Assembly: GCA_036426205.1 (NCBI GenBank)
Contig: CM071587.1
Location: 1,412,004 to 1,476,003 of the forward strand
Direction of reading: 5' to 3'
Length of the DNA stretch: 64,000 nt
Source of the DNA: Ascaphus truei
Lineage: Eukaryota > Chordata > Amphibia > Anura > Ascaphidae
Made by a program: the position numbers and the translations under genes. Positions within the stretch are counted from its first letter, which is position 1. Every line of letters starts with the position of its first letter. This document shows, one piece after another, positions 53,990 to 64,000 of this stretch. Under the pieces are notes generated by a model that searched no databases, was not told the DNA's origin, and saw only the letters and a program-made list of their open reading frames with translations.

Positions 53990-55410
53990 GGTGAAGATAA
54001 AAGTTCTTTATTAGAAATTGAATCATGGTGCAGCATGCGATGGTGCAGAATCATCGGTGGCAAGTGGTGCAGCACAGGTAATGGGTGCAGGAAAACCTCT
54101 GAAGAATGTAATAGTAAGGCGACGGAGAAGTATAATAGTGCAACTATGAAAGGCGGAAGCAGCGGGAATTGTGAAGAGAAAATGGGAATAGATAGAGTAG
54201 AGAAGCTCGCGTTCAGGGGGGGAAATCACGAAGAAGAATAAGAGATAAATCGGAAAGTAAAAAGGGGGGGAGAAAAGGAGCGGGGGGTAAGACCGATAGG
54301 TGGGCGTGGAATCGGGGGATAAGGCAAGGAGAGAAAAGGGGCAGAATAGTTAGTACGGGGAAAGAAGTAGGGGGAGGGAAAAAGGACGTAAAATAGAACG
54401 GAAAAAAGGGTGAGGGCGAGAGTGGACATAAGTCTGTAATCGGGAAGGGAGGGCTATTCAGAGGGGGGAGGGGAGGAAATATCCGGAAATCGAGAAATAG
54501 AAGGTACGGTTATAGGAAGGTTACGGAGATCTGGCAGAAGACAGGAACCGGGTGGTAGGAATCACCATAATACGGCGAGAAGGTGTGGATGGCGGAAAGT
54601 TAGGCGAAGGTGGAGATAGAAAAGGGTTATAACTGGGGGTGCTTAGGCCTGAGAAAGACAGGGCTGACAGGGAGGACAAGAAGAATGAGGACGAATGAAA
54701 CGTAAGGGTGGTGATCGGCATGGAGATAGTAATGTGAGTTGGGTAAGGGATATGGCGTAGAGGCCGGGGGAGGAAGATATCTGAATAAGACCAGGATGGG
54801 GGAGTGAAGGCAGAGTTGTATAATAGGCAGCATGAGGGGAACAGGAGTGGATGGAGGGCATGAGTGGACGGAGTGGGGTTTTGAGTAAGGAGAGTTGAAA
54901 TAAGGAGAGTGCTGTATGAGGGGGTGGGGGGCATGATGAAGACGAATGAAGAGGTTATCGGTGGTACAATGAGCTAAGATCGAGTAGCGTGGACGTAAAG
55001 GAGAGAAGTTGTCAAAAGCGGCTGAGTGCGATACGGTAGGAGGGAGGGAGAAACAAGGTGAAAACCAAGAGCCGAGTGTGGGGCTTTTAGGAGGTGATGG
55101 GGGAATAGAGGAGGTAAAGGTCCGTCCGAGTGACGGAAAAGGGGTTCGGTCTTGGTTCGAATGACGGGAAGAAACGGAGATGTCAAAGGCGAGGAAAAAG
55201 AGAGTTGGAGCGGCGCACGTAGGACGTTCGAACGGAAGAGGGGGGGGGTGGAGAAGAGACGGTGGGGAACTGACAGGCGATGGTGGCATTGCTGGGAAGG
55301 ATATCAACAGGGAGAAAGCGGAGCAATCAATATAAAAGTGGAGGGGGGAGGTATGGGGTCAGGAAAAAACCTCTGTCTCTAAACCACGCGTTTCACGCCT
55401 TTCTGAGGCG
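53990..55410 (-). other. Purine-rich (plus-strand) 1.2-kb tract ending at a hammerhead-like remnant
   Basis: From about 54180 to 55370 the plus strand is dominated by G and A, with few T/C runs, and the minus strand carries a 226-codon low-complexity frame (54627-55307, rich in Ser, Pro, Phe, Leu) with no domain. At 55383-55410 the minus strand reads gcctcagaaaggcgtGAAACGCGTgg, a degenerate hammerhead-type box. It may be an antisense non-autonomous element, but ends are not defined. Confidence 0.4.
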
Positions 55411-55479
55411 CTTCGTGTCGGATAGTACAGTAATGGTGTGGCTGTGCTTGCCCTCGTATAGAATCCCAATTACCTGAAT

Positions 55480-55760
55480 TTGGGACCGCTCTCCGGGTGA
55501 AATTGTAAACCGGAAGTGACGCGACTCAATTGGGTATACCGTAAGTGACGTATCGCGATATGCGATTCACTCTTGATCACCGGCTGAGTTTAGCATTAGT
55601 TTACGCGTCCTCCAATCCCTAGGGGGTGTTATCACGAAGTCATGAACAATATAGCCAAATGTCGGTATGACCAATTGTTTGTGTATAACGAAACCGAAGT
55701 GACGTATCGCTATTGGTGCACATGACAGTAGTTTGTTGACATAGGTGGTATATGTATCCC
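55480..55760. promoter_or_regulatory. Cluster of CRE/ETS-like words
   Basis: ccggaagtgacgcg (about 55510), ccgtaagtgacgtatcgcga (about 55539) and ccgaagtgacgtatcgct (about 55693) are variants of one word with a GTGACG(T) core. Repetition in three places suggests either a tandem repeat relic or promoter DNA of the flanking element. Confidence 0.4.
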
Positions 55761-55804
55761 GGCAACCCTGGACTAACCCATATGTTAAAAAGTTAACAAA
55801 TGAG

Positions 55805-56240
55805 GCGTGTATTGTATACCGTATTACCTCTCTGGACATTGTATAATACCGGTATTACCTCTTTGGCGTGTATATGTTACCGGCTTACCTCTCTGGGCGT
55901 GTATGTTGTATCTGGTATTACCTCGCTGGGCATGTATTGTATACCGTTATTACCGCTCCTGCCATTGGGCTGTATGGTGTATCCGTATTACCCCTCTCTG
56001 GGCCGTGTATGTTTATCCTGATTACCTCTCTGGGCGTGTATGTGTCTACCGGTATTACAGCTCTGGGCGTGTATGTGTATACCGATATTACCCTCTCTGG
56101 GCGTGTACGTGTATACCGGTATGACTCTCTGGGCGTGTAGTTGTATACCGATATTACCATCTCCTGGGCGTGTACGTTGTATAAGCCGGTATTACCTCTC
56201 TGGGCGTGTATGGGGTATACCGATATTACCTCCTGGGGCG
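55805..56240 (+). repeat. 33-bp minisatellite, right block
   Basis: Same unit as 53330-53610, about 13 copies, again with numerous small indels and drop-outs (ccgttattacc, atccgtattacc). Confidence 0.9.
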
Positions 56241-56508
56241 CACATGTAGTGACCTGACGGATTGGGGAGTCGAGATTTCCCAGGCAGTGGGGCTGTTTTC
56301 CAAGGAGCTGGGCAGCTCCTCCATCCTGATTGCCTGCTGCTAGGTATAGCAAGCCAATCTGGAGGAGGTGTTCAGAAGCCTGGGAGCTGGAGCCCAAAGT
56401 GAGGAGGAAAACATGGAGCAAGGAGGTTAGAAAGCAGTGTGTTGTCTCGAGCACTCGCACCTTTTCCCATGGTGTCAGTATTTTTGGTGAAGCCCGCGTG
56501 GTAACCCG

Positions 56509-57624
56509 AATTGTCACGCACCGCCACAATGCAGCGTCAGCTTCCACCACAGAGTGTGGCTGCTGAGCAACCCAGGCCCCTCACAGGTGAATCCATCTGT
56601 CCGTATCGCAAAGGGTTAAGCGGGTCTTCAACCGTTCCGCGCGTTCTCCGCCTGGCACGCGCCTGACAGACTTATCATGTGTCCTTTAGCTCGTTAGCGA
56701 TACAAAATACAAACTTTGTAGTCAACTCTTTTTAATCTTGTCCCCGCGTAAAAGATTCTTCACCAGCACATATGAGGTGGGGGGGGTGGGGGGGGGGTAG
56801 TACCTGCCAGTTTGTTTTGTTTGGGTGTCATATCTTCCCGCGTTTAATCCTCTGGGTTTTTTTCATCACACGAATACCTGTTTGTACTTTTCCTCATTTC
56901 CCTTCTTCAGAGTTTTTCTTTCACGCGTCCTTGTTTGATCTGGCCGCCTCATCCTGCGTCTATTATTGATATTACTCAATAAGAATCTTTTTTTGAAGGG
57001 CTTTCATTTTGAAGAATTCATCACCGAAGGGCTAGGTTTCCTTGATTTCCTCTGGGTTTTTTGATTCCGACTTCTTCCACCTCACAATTGACTTTCTCAA
57101 TATTGGCAGGGCTTTTAGAATGGTTTTTAATTTTTTTATTTTTTTGCAGTGGCGGATGTAACTGGAAAATTAAATGATAGTTTTAACTCCATCACTCCCC
57201 ATAAGGCAGGGACCCCTGGGCCTGACCAGGCAAGACTGCACTCTTCCTTTACTGGCTTCTGTAGATGTAACAAAGAAGTCACTTTAAACCTCAGCTGTGC
57301 TCCTTTGCCTCCCTATTGTGAGAAGACATGAAAGCTATGGACCCGGTGTCCTGTGACACGCTCAGCGGATAATGTTGTTTAAAAAGTCAAGTTTATTTTT
57401 TTAAATCGAAATCTTGTGTTCAAAGGAGCAGGCTGTCCCTGTCTCTGATAACTCGTTGCTGGCAAATTGAAACACGGTGAACCATAGAGACTGAGCTTCC
57501 CATGAGGTGAAATTAAAGTCCGTTTGTACTTCGCTACGACGCAGGAAATAAGCCGTGTTTTTTCCTGTAACAAGGTATTACGTGTATATTTGTGAAGCGT
57601 TTATGGAGTGACTCATTGGAGATG
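56509..57624. other. Non-coding stretch, nothing recognised
   Basis: G/T-run near 56777-56798 and T-rich patches at 57120-57145. No gene or repeat edge identified. Confidence 0.4.
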
Positions 57625-57955
57625 TAGGGCTTCGCTTATAGCCCTGGCCTAGGCTACGCGGCCGCGTGACGTCACCCGTCGCCGTTGTGATGGAGACCTC
57701 CTGCTTGTAGTGCAGGCATACACAGAGGTGCCCAATGGTGCGGGTCGCAGGCGTAGCCGTGAGCCTGCCTTTCTCCCTTCTGGCGAAACCGCTGACATCA
57801 CTCGCGATCGGCGGAAAAAATCAAATTGTGTTTTTACCTTCAGCGATTTTGATCGCGCCGGCCGCCATTGCGGTCGCGCTCGCTGTAGGCGCACGCGATG
57901 GATTACATCCTGGTTTTGACGTGGCGCGCCTCGTCCTGTCGTATCCGCAGGCCTC
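57625..57955 (+). mobile_element. GC-rich Harbinger-like MITE, diverged
   Basis: 'gggcttcgcttatagccc', 'gcgtgacgtcacccgtcgcc', 'cttgtagtgcaggcat' and 'ttgatcgcgccggccgccat' recall the 13064 family. Edges are not clear. Confidence 0.5.
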
Positions 57956-58644
57956 ATGTTACTTCATACGCGCTCTCCTGATAGGGCTTCCGGGCTGGTT
58001 AGAATGAGACAATAACCTTGAACTTGAGCGGGATGGTTCGGACAGAAACCGTCCCGACGCCACTTTGGGGCAATGTAGATGTTCCCGAACCCACCGTCCC
58101 CTCCTACTGGACACATCACAAGCACCAGTGTGGTTAGCACCCCGATCCGCGATAGTCCGCAGAAACCGCACCCTATCCCCCACCAGCTCCTGGCTTGCAA
58201 ACGGGTACAAATTGCCACCAGCCTTTATTAAGAAAAAAACCCCTTTGGTTTCCCCCACGGTGAACATTTTGGGGTCTCGTGAGAGACGTGATAAATGAAC
58301 CGCTAACATTTCTAAGGATTACATACCCACTCGACGGCCAGGCCATGGTACAAAATACAAGGCGTTGAAGCCCCGCGTGAGCCAGGAAACTTACCTCCTG
58401 CATCCTCCCTCCAATCCTTTCCTCCCCCTTCCCTCCCCTCCCATCCCCCTCCCCCTCTCTACCTTCCATGATCTCCCCATATCCGTGTATCCTCCTCTCC
58501 ATCCAATTCCCCTTCCCCCTAGCCTTGGCTCCGGGTCTCTACCGATCCCCCCCAACTCCTCCTTTCCTTGACGGCACAGTTGTTTGGGCTTGTTAGAACG
58601 CTTTTGCAGGCTTCCGCAGGCGTGTGGAATTGCAAGCCGACAGA
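57956..58644. other. Non-coding stretch with a C-rich tract
   Basis: 58390-58562 is a pyrimidine-rich run of cctcccctcc words with G-rich quadruplex potential on the minus strand. The rest is unremarkable. Confidence 0.5.
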
Positions 58645-58841
58645 TCATGTAATTTTTCGCTCTGGGGAAGCAGAAGGTCCGTCACTGACCGCAAAAGCCA
58701 AGGGCAGGCCGTGACGTGGCACCTGCCCCCCTCACAGCGCGCTCGCTGAACGCTCATGCCAGGACACAAAAAAGCTCTGCTTGAGCAGGAGTCATGAGCG
58801 TCAGCGCGGCTTAGTCTCGGTATTTTGACATTGCCCCGGCC
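58645..58841 (+). mobile_element. GC-rich MITE, right part
   Basis: 'gagcgtcagcgcggcttagt' and the end 'gccccggcc' followed by TAA resemble the 41459-41809 right end. CpG-rich. Confidence 0.5.
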
Positions 58842-59189
58842 TAAGGCCCAGGCCTACAAACGCTGTTAAGTCTTTGCTCATACGTGACGTTAGCTATAAT
58901 ATGAGTTTCCCCGAGGGTACCGTATCCTCACTGCTAAATGGTATGCACTAACAGCGTCCCGTTGGACAATCTCATTAGCATAGGCGCACTTGATTTGTAA
59001 TCAGGACATTGAGTTATACGTGGCGTTCTGTACTCCTTCGCGCCCACTCTGATCCTGGCCCTGAATGGGCCTTAAAACTCATGTGGAGAGAGAGAGGAGG
59101 AAAGAATAACGCCAGATAGAGCGCTCTATTAGTTACTTCATACCTACGTTTGGTGTTACACCCATCCAGGCCCTGTAAAACACCCATGT
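58842..59189. other. Unique spacer
   Basis: No supported feature. Confidence 0.4.
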
Positions 59190-59345
59190 ACTGCACTCAT
59201 TTTCCCTCACTGCTTTCTCTGTACTCTCCCAACTAACCACTTTAGATGGTAAGCTCTCCGGGCAGATTTCCGTTCCTACTGTCGCCTTGTTCCTTCTGTA
59301 TTATAAGTCCCTGTACTGCATTGTGTTTGGTACAGCCGCTGGGGT
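59190..59345 (+). mobile_element. L2/CR1-like LINE tail
   Basis: 'tactgcactcattttccctc', 'agatggtaagctctccgggc', 'ctgtcgccttgttccttctg' and 'tataagtccctgtactgcat' follow the tail order at 42500. Confidence 0.58.
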
Positions 59346-59509
59346 GCAGTACAGTAAGTGACTTACCGGAGCTTGTGGATCTTGGTCTGCATTCTAATGA
59401 TGATACTCAGTCCTAGGAGTGCGAGGCGGCCTTCCAACGAGTGAGGACTGCCTACCAATTGAAAGATGCACTACCCATAGTGAAGACTTTAACGTCTTCT
59501 AGACCGCCC

Positions 59510-59710
59510 CACCCCCCCCCCCCCCCCCAACAGTCAGGTTTTCAAGATATCCCTGCTTTATCACAGTGGCTCACTCAGTCCCTGCTTCATTACCGTGTGG
59601 CTCCAGTGGCTCATCTTGATCTGAGCCACCTTTTCTAAAGGCTGGGATTACTGAAACACCTGGCTGTTGGGGGGGGGGCAGGGGGGCTTGAGGACGAGTG
59701 GGGAACCCTT
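59510..59710. mobile_element. Foldback MITE A, copy 9
   Basis: 'acagtcaggttttcaagata', 'ctgctttatcacagtggctc' on the left and 'tctgagccaccttttctaaa' on the right, between C- and G-runs that replace the arms' termini. Most diverged copy. Confidence 0.7.
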
Positions 59711-60171
59711 GGGATACACCGAAATCCGAATGCCCATATATCAGAGGATCTGTGCAAATAGCGTGGAAGCCCACGCATCACCCACGACACGGAAAGAGTG
59801 TGCAACACCCACATATGGCAAATCAAATAACGTGGGTGTTGGGAGCTAATAATCACACCCCATAATTGCTGTCAATCGTGTCCACAGCTTTGCTGACCAG
59901 TACAAAATTGGTCCAATTTTCACGAAAATGGGAGAAAAAGAAATTAATGGAGGTTATGAATAGAATACAGCAATATCGACTTTCCTTTTTCAAATGTCAA
60001 AGACACAAAAATAAGGAGACATTTTTCAAATCCCAGAAACTTACATTTCCCAATCAAACATTTACGCTATTTTTCCCGTCCCCAATATTCGTTCCCGAAT
60101 ACCCTCTGCACTATGAATCGAATGGCTCTTTTTTTCGAGCATTGCTGAGAGCGTTTGGTGACAGTCACTTA
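59711..60171. other. Unique spacer
   Basis: No gene or repeat edge is supported. The open frame 59866-60213 has no recognised domain. Confidence 0.4.
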
Positions 60172-60520
60172 TGCTGCGTCCAGGGTGGCAGCAGCCGTGC
60201 GGAGGCGCGCTAGGCTGGGAAAAGCGGGTGCTTTCCCTGGCCTTGTTAGCGCGCCATCCTGGTGCGTGTGTCGGGGGGGGGGCGGGCCAGTGACGTCCGA
60301 CTGAATCGCCCTCATTGGGCGAAACCGCTCACTGACCGGCCCTGCGCTCTCCGATGAGCGCGAATCTAAATTTGATAAGTCCTACTCCTCCGCAACGCTT
60401 GCGGAAGGCGTGCGGCGAAACCCCTGCTAAATCATCTCTCTGCGGCTGCAGGGCTCCCTGTAAGCGAGAGCGCGCCTCAGCACGGGTCAGAGCGCCTCAG
60501 CGCTGACATCTCCCCAGGCC
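60172..60520. mobile_element. 349-bp GC-rich MITE with TTA duplication
   Basis: TTA at 60169-60171 and 60521-60523. Left end tgctgcgtccagggtggc, right end catctccccaggcc. Inside 'cgccctcattgggcgaaacc' and ctgaggcgc-like words as at 41459-41809 and 43190-43719. Confidence 0.75.
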
Positions 60521-61561
60521 TTAGCGGCGGATGTACGCCGCTCACTCAGAGCGCCACGTATACGTTCTACTCCCGTTTATGTTATTTTATTTCTCTCTCA
60601 AAACATGTTTAATACACATCTAATAAATACGAGAGATTGCCGCCAAAACTGCTGCAACCAGAAAAACAAATGGAAGCCAGACGCCCGCCGTGCGGGTGGG
60701 CAACAAAGACCAAATGAGGGAGTGACTGTAGGAAACATAAAACAGGGATGTTTGCAAAATACAAGCACGTTATTTGGGGGCTGACCCATTCATCCAGTGA
60801 AGCAGTAAGCATCATTCAAGCAGGCAAATTAAAGAAAAAAACCACAATGCAGGTTTAAAACAGGGGTCTCTAAAGCTGAACCAGTTCAGAGGACCCCCTG
60901 CTTCCAGAGAATGCTTGCCTCACGAAGTAGGTGTCCAGTAGGCAGCTCTCCTCGGCTATACCAGGGTTCAGTACCGGGCGCAGGCCGTTTAAAAAGATCC
61001 TCGGACCCGTGGGCCAATGGAAGCCGTGATGGTCTCGGTGCGGCTTCTACTGGCCCCAGGTGACCGCGTGGAGCTTAAAACTTAAAGCCCCTCTTGCTGA
61101 GCCGGGCAGTTAACCAGCACCTACTTCGGAGGTCGTGTATCCGGAAGTTAGGGGGTCCCCGAGCTGAAATTAATGGGGTAATCTCCGGGGACCCCCGCTT
61201 CAATGCTATGTAAAAAAAAAAATTTGCTGGCTTGGGTTGCCCTTTAAAATCACAGTAACCTAGGTACATTAATCAATTATTTCTACAGTTTTATTTGGCC
61301 AGTGATGAATGTACATGGTCACAGTAATAATTGAACAGAGGACGTCACCAATGTCATTACACAGAATTTTTTTACAACCTGGTAACCAATCTATTAAACC
61401 GAAGGGACACCCCAACTTGAACTCTATTTGCCAAAATAGCCTCCTCCCAAGCCACTTGATCCAAAAAAGCAAAACCACCACTGGAAGGGCACTGCCAAAC
61501 CGGCCGCCAACCAGCATCCACGGGAGGTTCTTATAACCTTCCCCCCAAGAAGCCAACAACC
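60521..61561. other. Mostly unrecognised, several palindrome-like blocks
   Basis: 'ttaaagaaaaaaaccacaat' (60832) and 'gttgccctttaa' (61240) could be ends of an unrecognised element, with 'ggtccccgag' blocks, but no duplication matches. Confidence 0.35.
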
Positions 61562-62580
61562 CACCAGTGTCCCTTCCCTCTCTAAACGTCTCACCGCCCA
61601 GGGTCCCCCCCCCCCTCTAAACCTTCCCACCAGGATCCCCCCCCCTCTAAACACCTTCCCACCCAGGATCCTCCCTCTAACACCTTCCCACCAGGATCCC
61701 TCCCCCCTCTAACATCTCCCCACCAGGGTCCCTCCCCTCTAACATCTTCCCACTCAGGGTCCCTCCCCCTCTAACAAACACCTTCCACCAGGGTCCCGCC
61801 CCCTCTCACATCTTCCCACCAGTCCGCCTCCCGCCTCTAACATCTTCCCACCAGGTGCCCTCCCCCTCTAACATCTTCCCACCAGGGTCCCCTCCCCCTC
61901 CTAACATCTTCCCACCAGGATCCCTCCCCCTCTAACATCTTCCCAACCAGGGTCCCCCCCCTCTAACATCTTTCCACCAGGGTCCCCCCCCTCTAACCTC
62001 TTCCCACATTTTCCTCCCCTCTAAACATCTTCCCACCAGTATCCCCTCCCCCTCTAACACCTTCCACCAAGGATCCCTCCCCCTCTAAAGCCCAAGCCGG
62101 CCAGATCCGCCCCCGCTAACATCTTCCCACCAGGGTCCCTCCCCCCTAACTCTTCCATCAGGGTCCCCTCCCCCTCTAACGCCCTCCCGCCAGGAATCCT
62201 CCCCCCCCTCTCACACCTTCCCACCAGGAATCCCTCCCCCTCTAACACCTTCCACCAGGATCCCTCCCCTCTAAGCCTCCCACATACCCAGGATCCCTCC
62301 CTCTAACGCCCTCTCCCGCCGGATCCCCCCCCTCTAACACTTTCCCACCAGGATCCCTCCCCTCTAACCGCCCTCCCGCCAGGTCCCTCCCCTCTAACGC
62401 CTTCACCGCCAGGATCGCCATCCCCCTCTAACACCTTCCCAACCGGGTCCTTCCCTATACACCTTCCCCAGGGGGGGTCCCTCCCCCTCTATCACCTTTC
62501 CCTCCAGGTCCCTCCCCTCTATCACTTCCCGCCAGGGTCCCCCCCCCCTCTAACACCTTCCCGCCAGGGTCCCTTCCCCC
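61562..62580 (+). repeat. About 1-kb C-rich minisatellite, 31-32 bp units
   Basis: Units of cctctaacatcttcccacca then gggtccctcccc, about 32 copies, with many indels. The minus strand is G-rich in runs of three or more separated by short spacers, so quadruplex formation is plausible. Confidence 0.94.
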
Positions 62581-64000
62581 CGCGGGAGTTGGCGCCCTTA
62601 GCCTAAATGGTTCAACGATGCAGCAGAATGTTTGTTGTTGAGTCAGCGCATACAGATGCAAGCACCCATGAACGTCATCGTTTATATCCTGCTGAATACC
62701 CATGTCCTGGCGCGTGATTTGTCTTCCAACCTTCCCGCCCCTTCCCGGTATAAGACGCGAGTGCAGAAAATTGCATTTTAGTGTTAAACCTTGTAAACCA
62801 CGTGAAATGAACACAGTAGCACCCCGTGCTTTACACCATACAATTCATTTTCATTTCGCCGCAGGATACAAAACAGATCCATTAAATTCAAACAAGCACC
62901 GCGTAAACCCGTGTAACTGGGCGAAATTTGCACCGCTACATGCCACGTGGAGTACAGCGCGCACACACGAAACGGAGCCTGTGATTTGTTCGAATAACAG
63001 CGCGCTGCATGTATAAAAACCTGTTAAAAACCATGAACCAAGGTTCTCATTCCGAAGGGAAATGGCGAATGCCCAACGTTTTCCTTAGTGAGAGTAATTC
63101 TGCGTCCCTGCTGTGCGGAGGCGGAAGGCGGGCTTTCGCGGTTAGTTTCATATATATATACTAGTCTGCCAGTTCCGACTCACACGATGCGCGCGCTTTA
63201 TGCGGTGGGCCACCCATGCTCGTCTCTTTGCAAATAACAATTTAAACTTTCCTCCCGCTTTCTCCTATAGCTCGCATTGCGCTCCCTTCCTCCTCCCGCA
63301 GCGCGTTGTGCGCAAGTGAAGGACACCTGGCGCTCATAGCTCTAGCACGCTCAGCGCCAGCGGGTACTCTCCAGCCTTAGATCTACACAAACACATTTCT
63401 TATTTCGGCCATTCAGATACACTCACCGTTTGCATTTAATTGCTAAAGAGCCATGTGGCAAATATTGAAAAGATTCAGGCTTCTCTTCCCCTCGCCCCCC
63501 CTCCCCCCTCTCATACCTCCTAATTGCCCTGCGTTCCGCGCCGTTTCCGGCGGCAGAAGAACGCCGACCAATGGTGGCTTGGGTTATAACTCAGTGTTTT
63601 TGTGCTGCGGATGCTTGATAACTCAATTTTCTCTGACTTGCGCCTGGCCCGAGTGATTGCTTCGGCCCTGTGTTCTCCTCGCCTTTGCCGAGTTACCGGC
63701 AATAAACATATAGTGCAAAGGCAGCAGGCAGCAAGGGAAGAGCAAAAGCGGCTATCTGTTTATTACTCAGCTTGATACCTCCCCTCCAGATTCTCTTCCG
63801 CCTGCTTCAAATTACAACAGCAGATCAATGAGAAGCTTAAGGGGGTGGGCACAGAAGAAATGTTGGCCCTATATATTTCCGGCCTAACCCCTTGCAGTGC
63901 CAGAGAGGTGCATCTGAATCATGAGGTTCCTATTTGTCATCTCTCTGAAATATAAGTATATAAATACATGACCAAGAAATGCGATATCAAATTATTTTGT
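62581..64000. other. Repeat-poor right flank, possible conserved DNA
   Basis: Mostly without tandem or dispersed repeats. CpG is frequent at 63120-63370. AT-rich, conserved-looking words (for example atttgcatttaattgc-like text near 63430, ttacaacagcagatcaat near 63810) occur, but no protein frame is supported. Confidence 0.35.

Larger units (their letters stand above)
53251..56508 (+). mobile_element. Minisatellite-expanded copy of the 16591 MITE, split by about 2.2 kb
   Basis: Left part (53251-53330) has 'gttgtccagtattggcccgg' and 'ttgtcctgtatttgagactc'. Right part (56230-56508) has 'tgtagtgacctgacggattg', 'gggctgttttcc', 'gagctgggcagctcctccat', 'gcaagccaatctggagga' and an end near 'ggtaaccc'. 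Between are two blocks of an amplified 33-bp unit (53330-53610 and 55805-56240) around a foreign insert. The unexpanded relative at 16591-17000 is about 410 bp, so this locus shows a MITE internal unit becoming a minisatellite. Confidence 0.75.

Noticed and set aside
54627..55307. 226-codon minus-strand frame
   Set aside because: Low-complexity Ser/Pro/Leu product of a pyrimidine-biased strand; no domain, no start context.

Overview
The window looks like intergenic or deep-intronic DNA from a large, repeat-rich vertebrate genome, most probably an amphibian and probably a frog. This rests on remembered style of the dispersed repeats: LINE tails ending in a run of TATGTAAC-like words, Penelope-like elements with GAAACGCGT hammerhead-like modules, CpG-dense TTA-flanked MITEs and TTAA-flanked MITEs. 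No database search was possible. I found no protein-coding gene that I can defend. Every long open frame lies in a tandem repeat, a low-complexity tract or a transposon remnant.

Layout. 0-6 kb: a LINE tail, a 19-bp minisatellite, a decayed antisense 28S rRNA pseudogene (1325-2098), a TA-flanked MITE nested in a LINE tail, and a broken Penelope-like retroelement (3845-5246) that itself hosts a LINE tail and a 299-bp element starting with a hammerhead-like motif. 6-16 kb: further TATA plus hammerhead-like modules, a 37-bp minisatellite, a probable solo LTR, a tRNA-type SINE, a complete TTA-flanked GC-rich MITE and TTAA-flanked MITE pieces. 16-36 kb: an RTE-like LINE fragment, many foldback MITEs, several minisatellites (one made of NRF1-type palindromes), a hAT MITE and a Tigger-like MITE. 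36-48 kb: a 1.65-kb CACAGACAGACT array, MITEs, and a 3-kb array of 37-38 bp units whose interior is full of small indels. 48-64 kb: nested MITE/LINE pairs, a MITE whose internal unit has expanded into a minisatellite and been split by about 2.2 kb of other DNA, another GC-rich MITE, a 1-kb C-rich minisatellite and a non-repetitive right end.

The strongest points for a second look are: repeated TATA-box plus hammerhead-like modules in several copies and both orientations; a dispersed repeat carrying an octamer plus ZNF143/Staf-like pair resembling an snRNA-type distal element; an array of NRF1-like palindromes at about three helical turns spacing; RFX X-box-like palindromes in CpG-rich repeat segments; the 28S pseudogene; and array interiors that look like unpolished assembly. 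Coordinates of decayed repeats are approximate unless target-site duplications are given.
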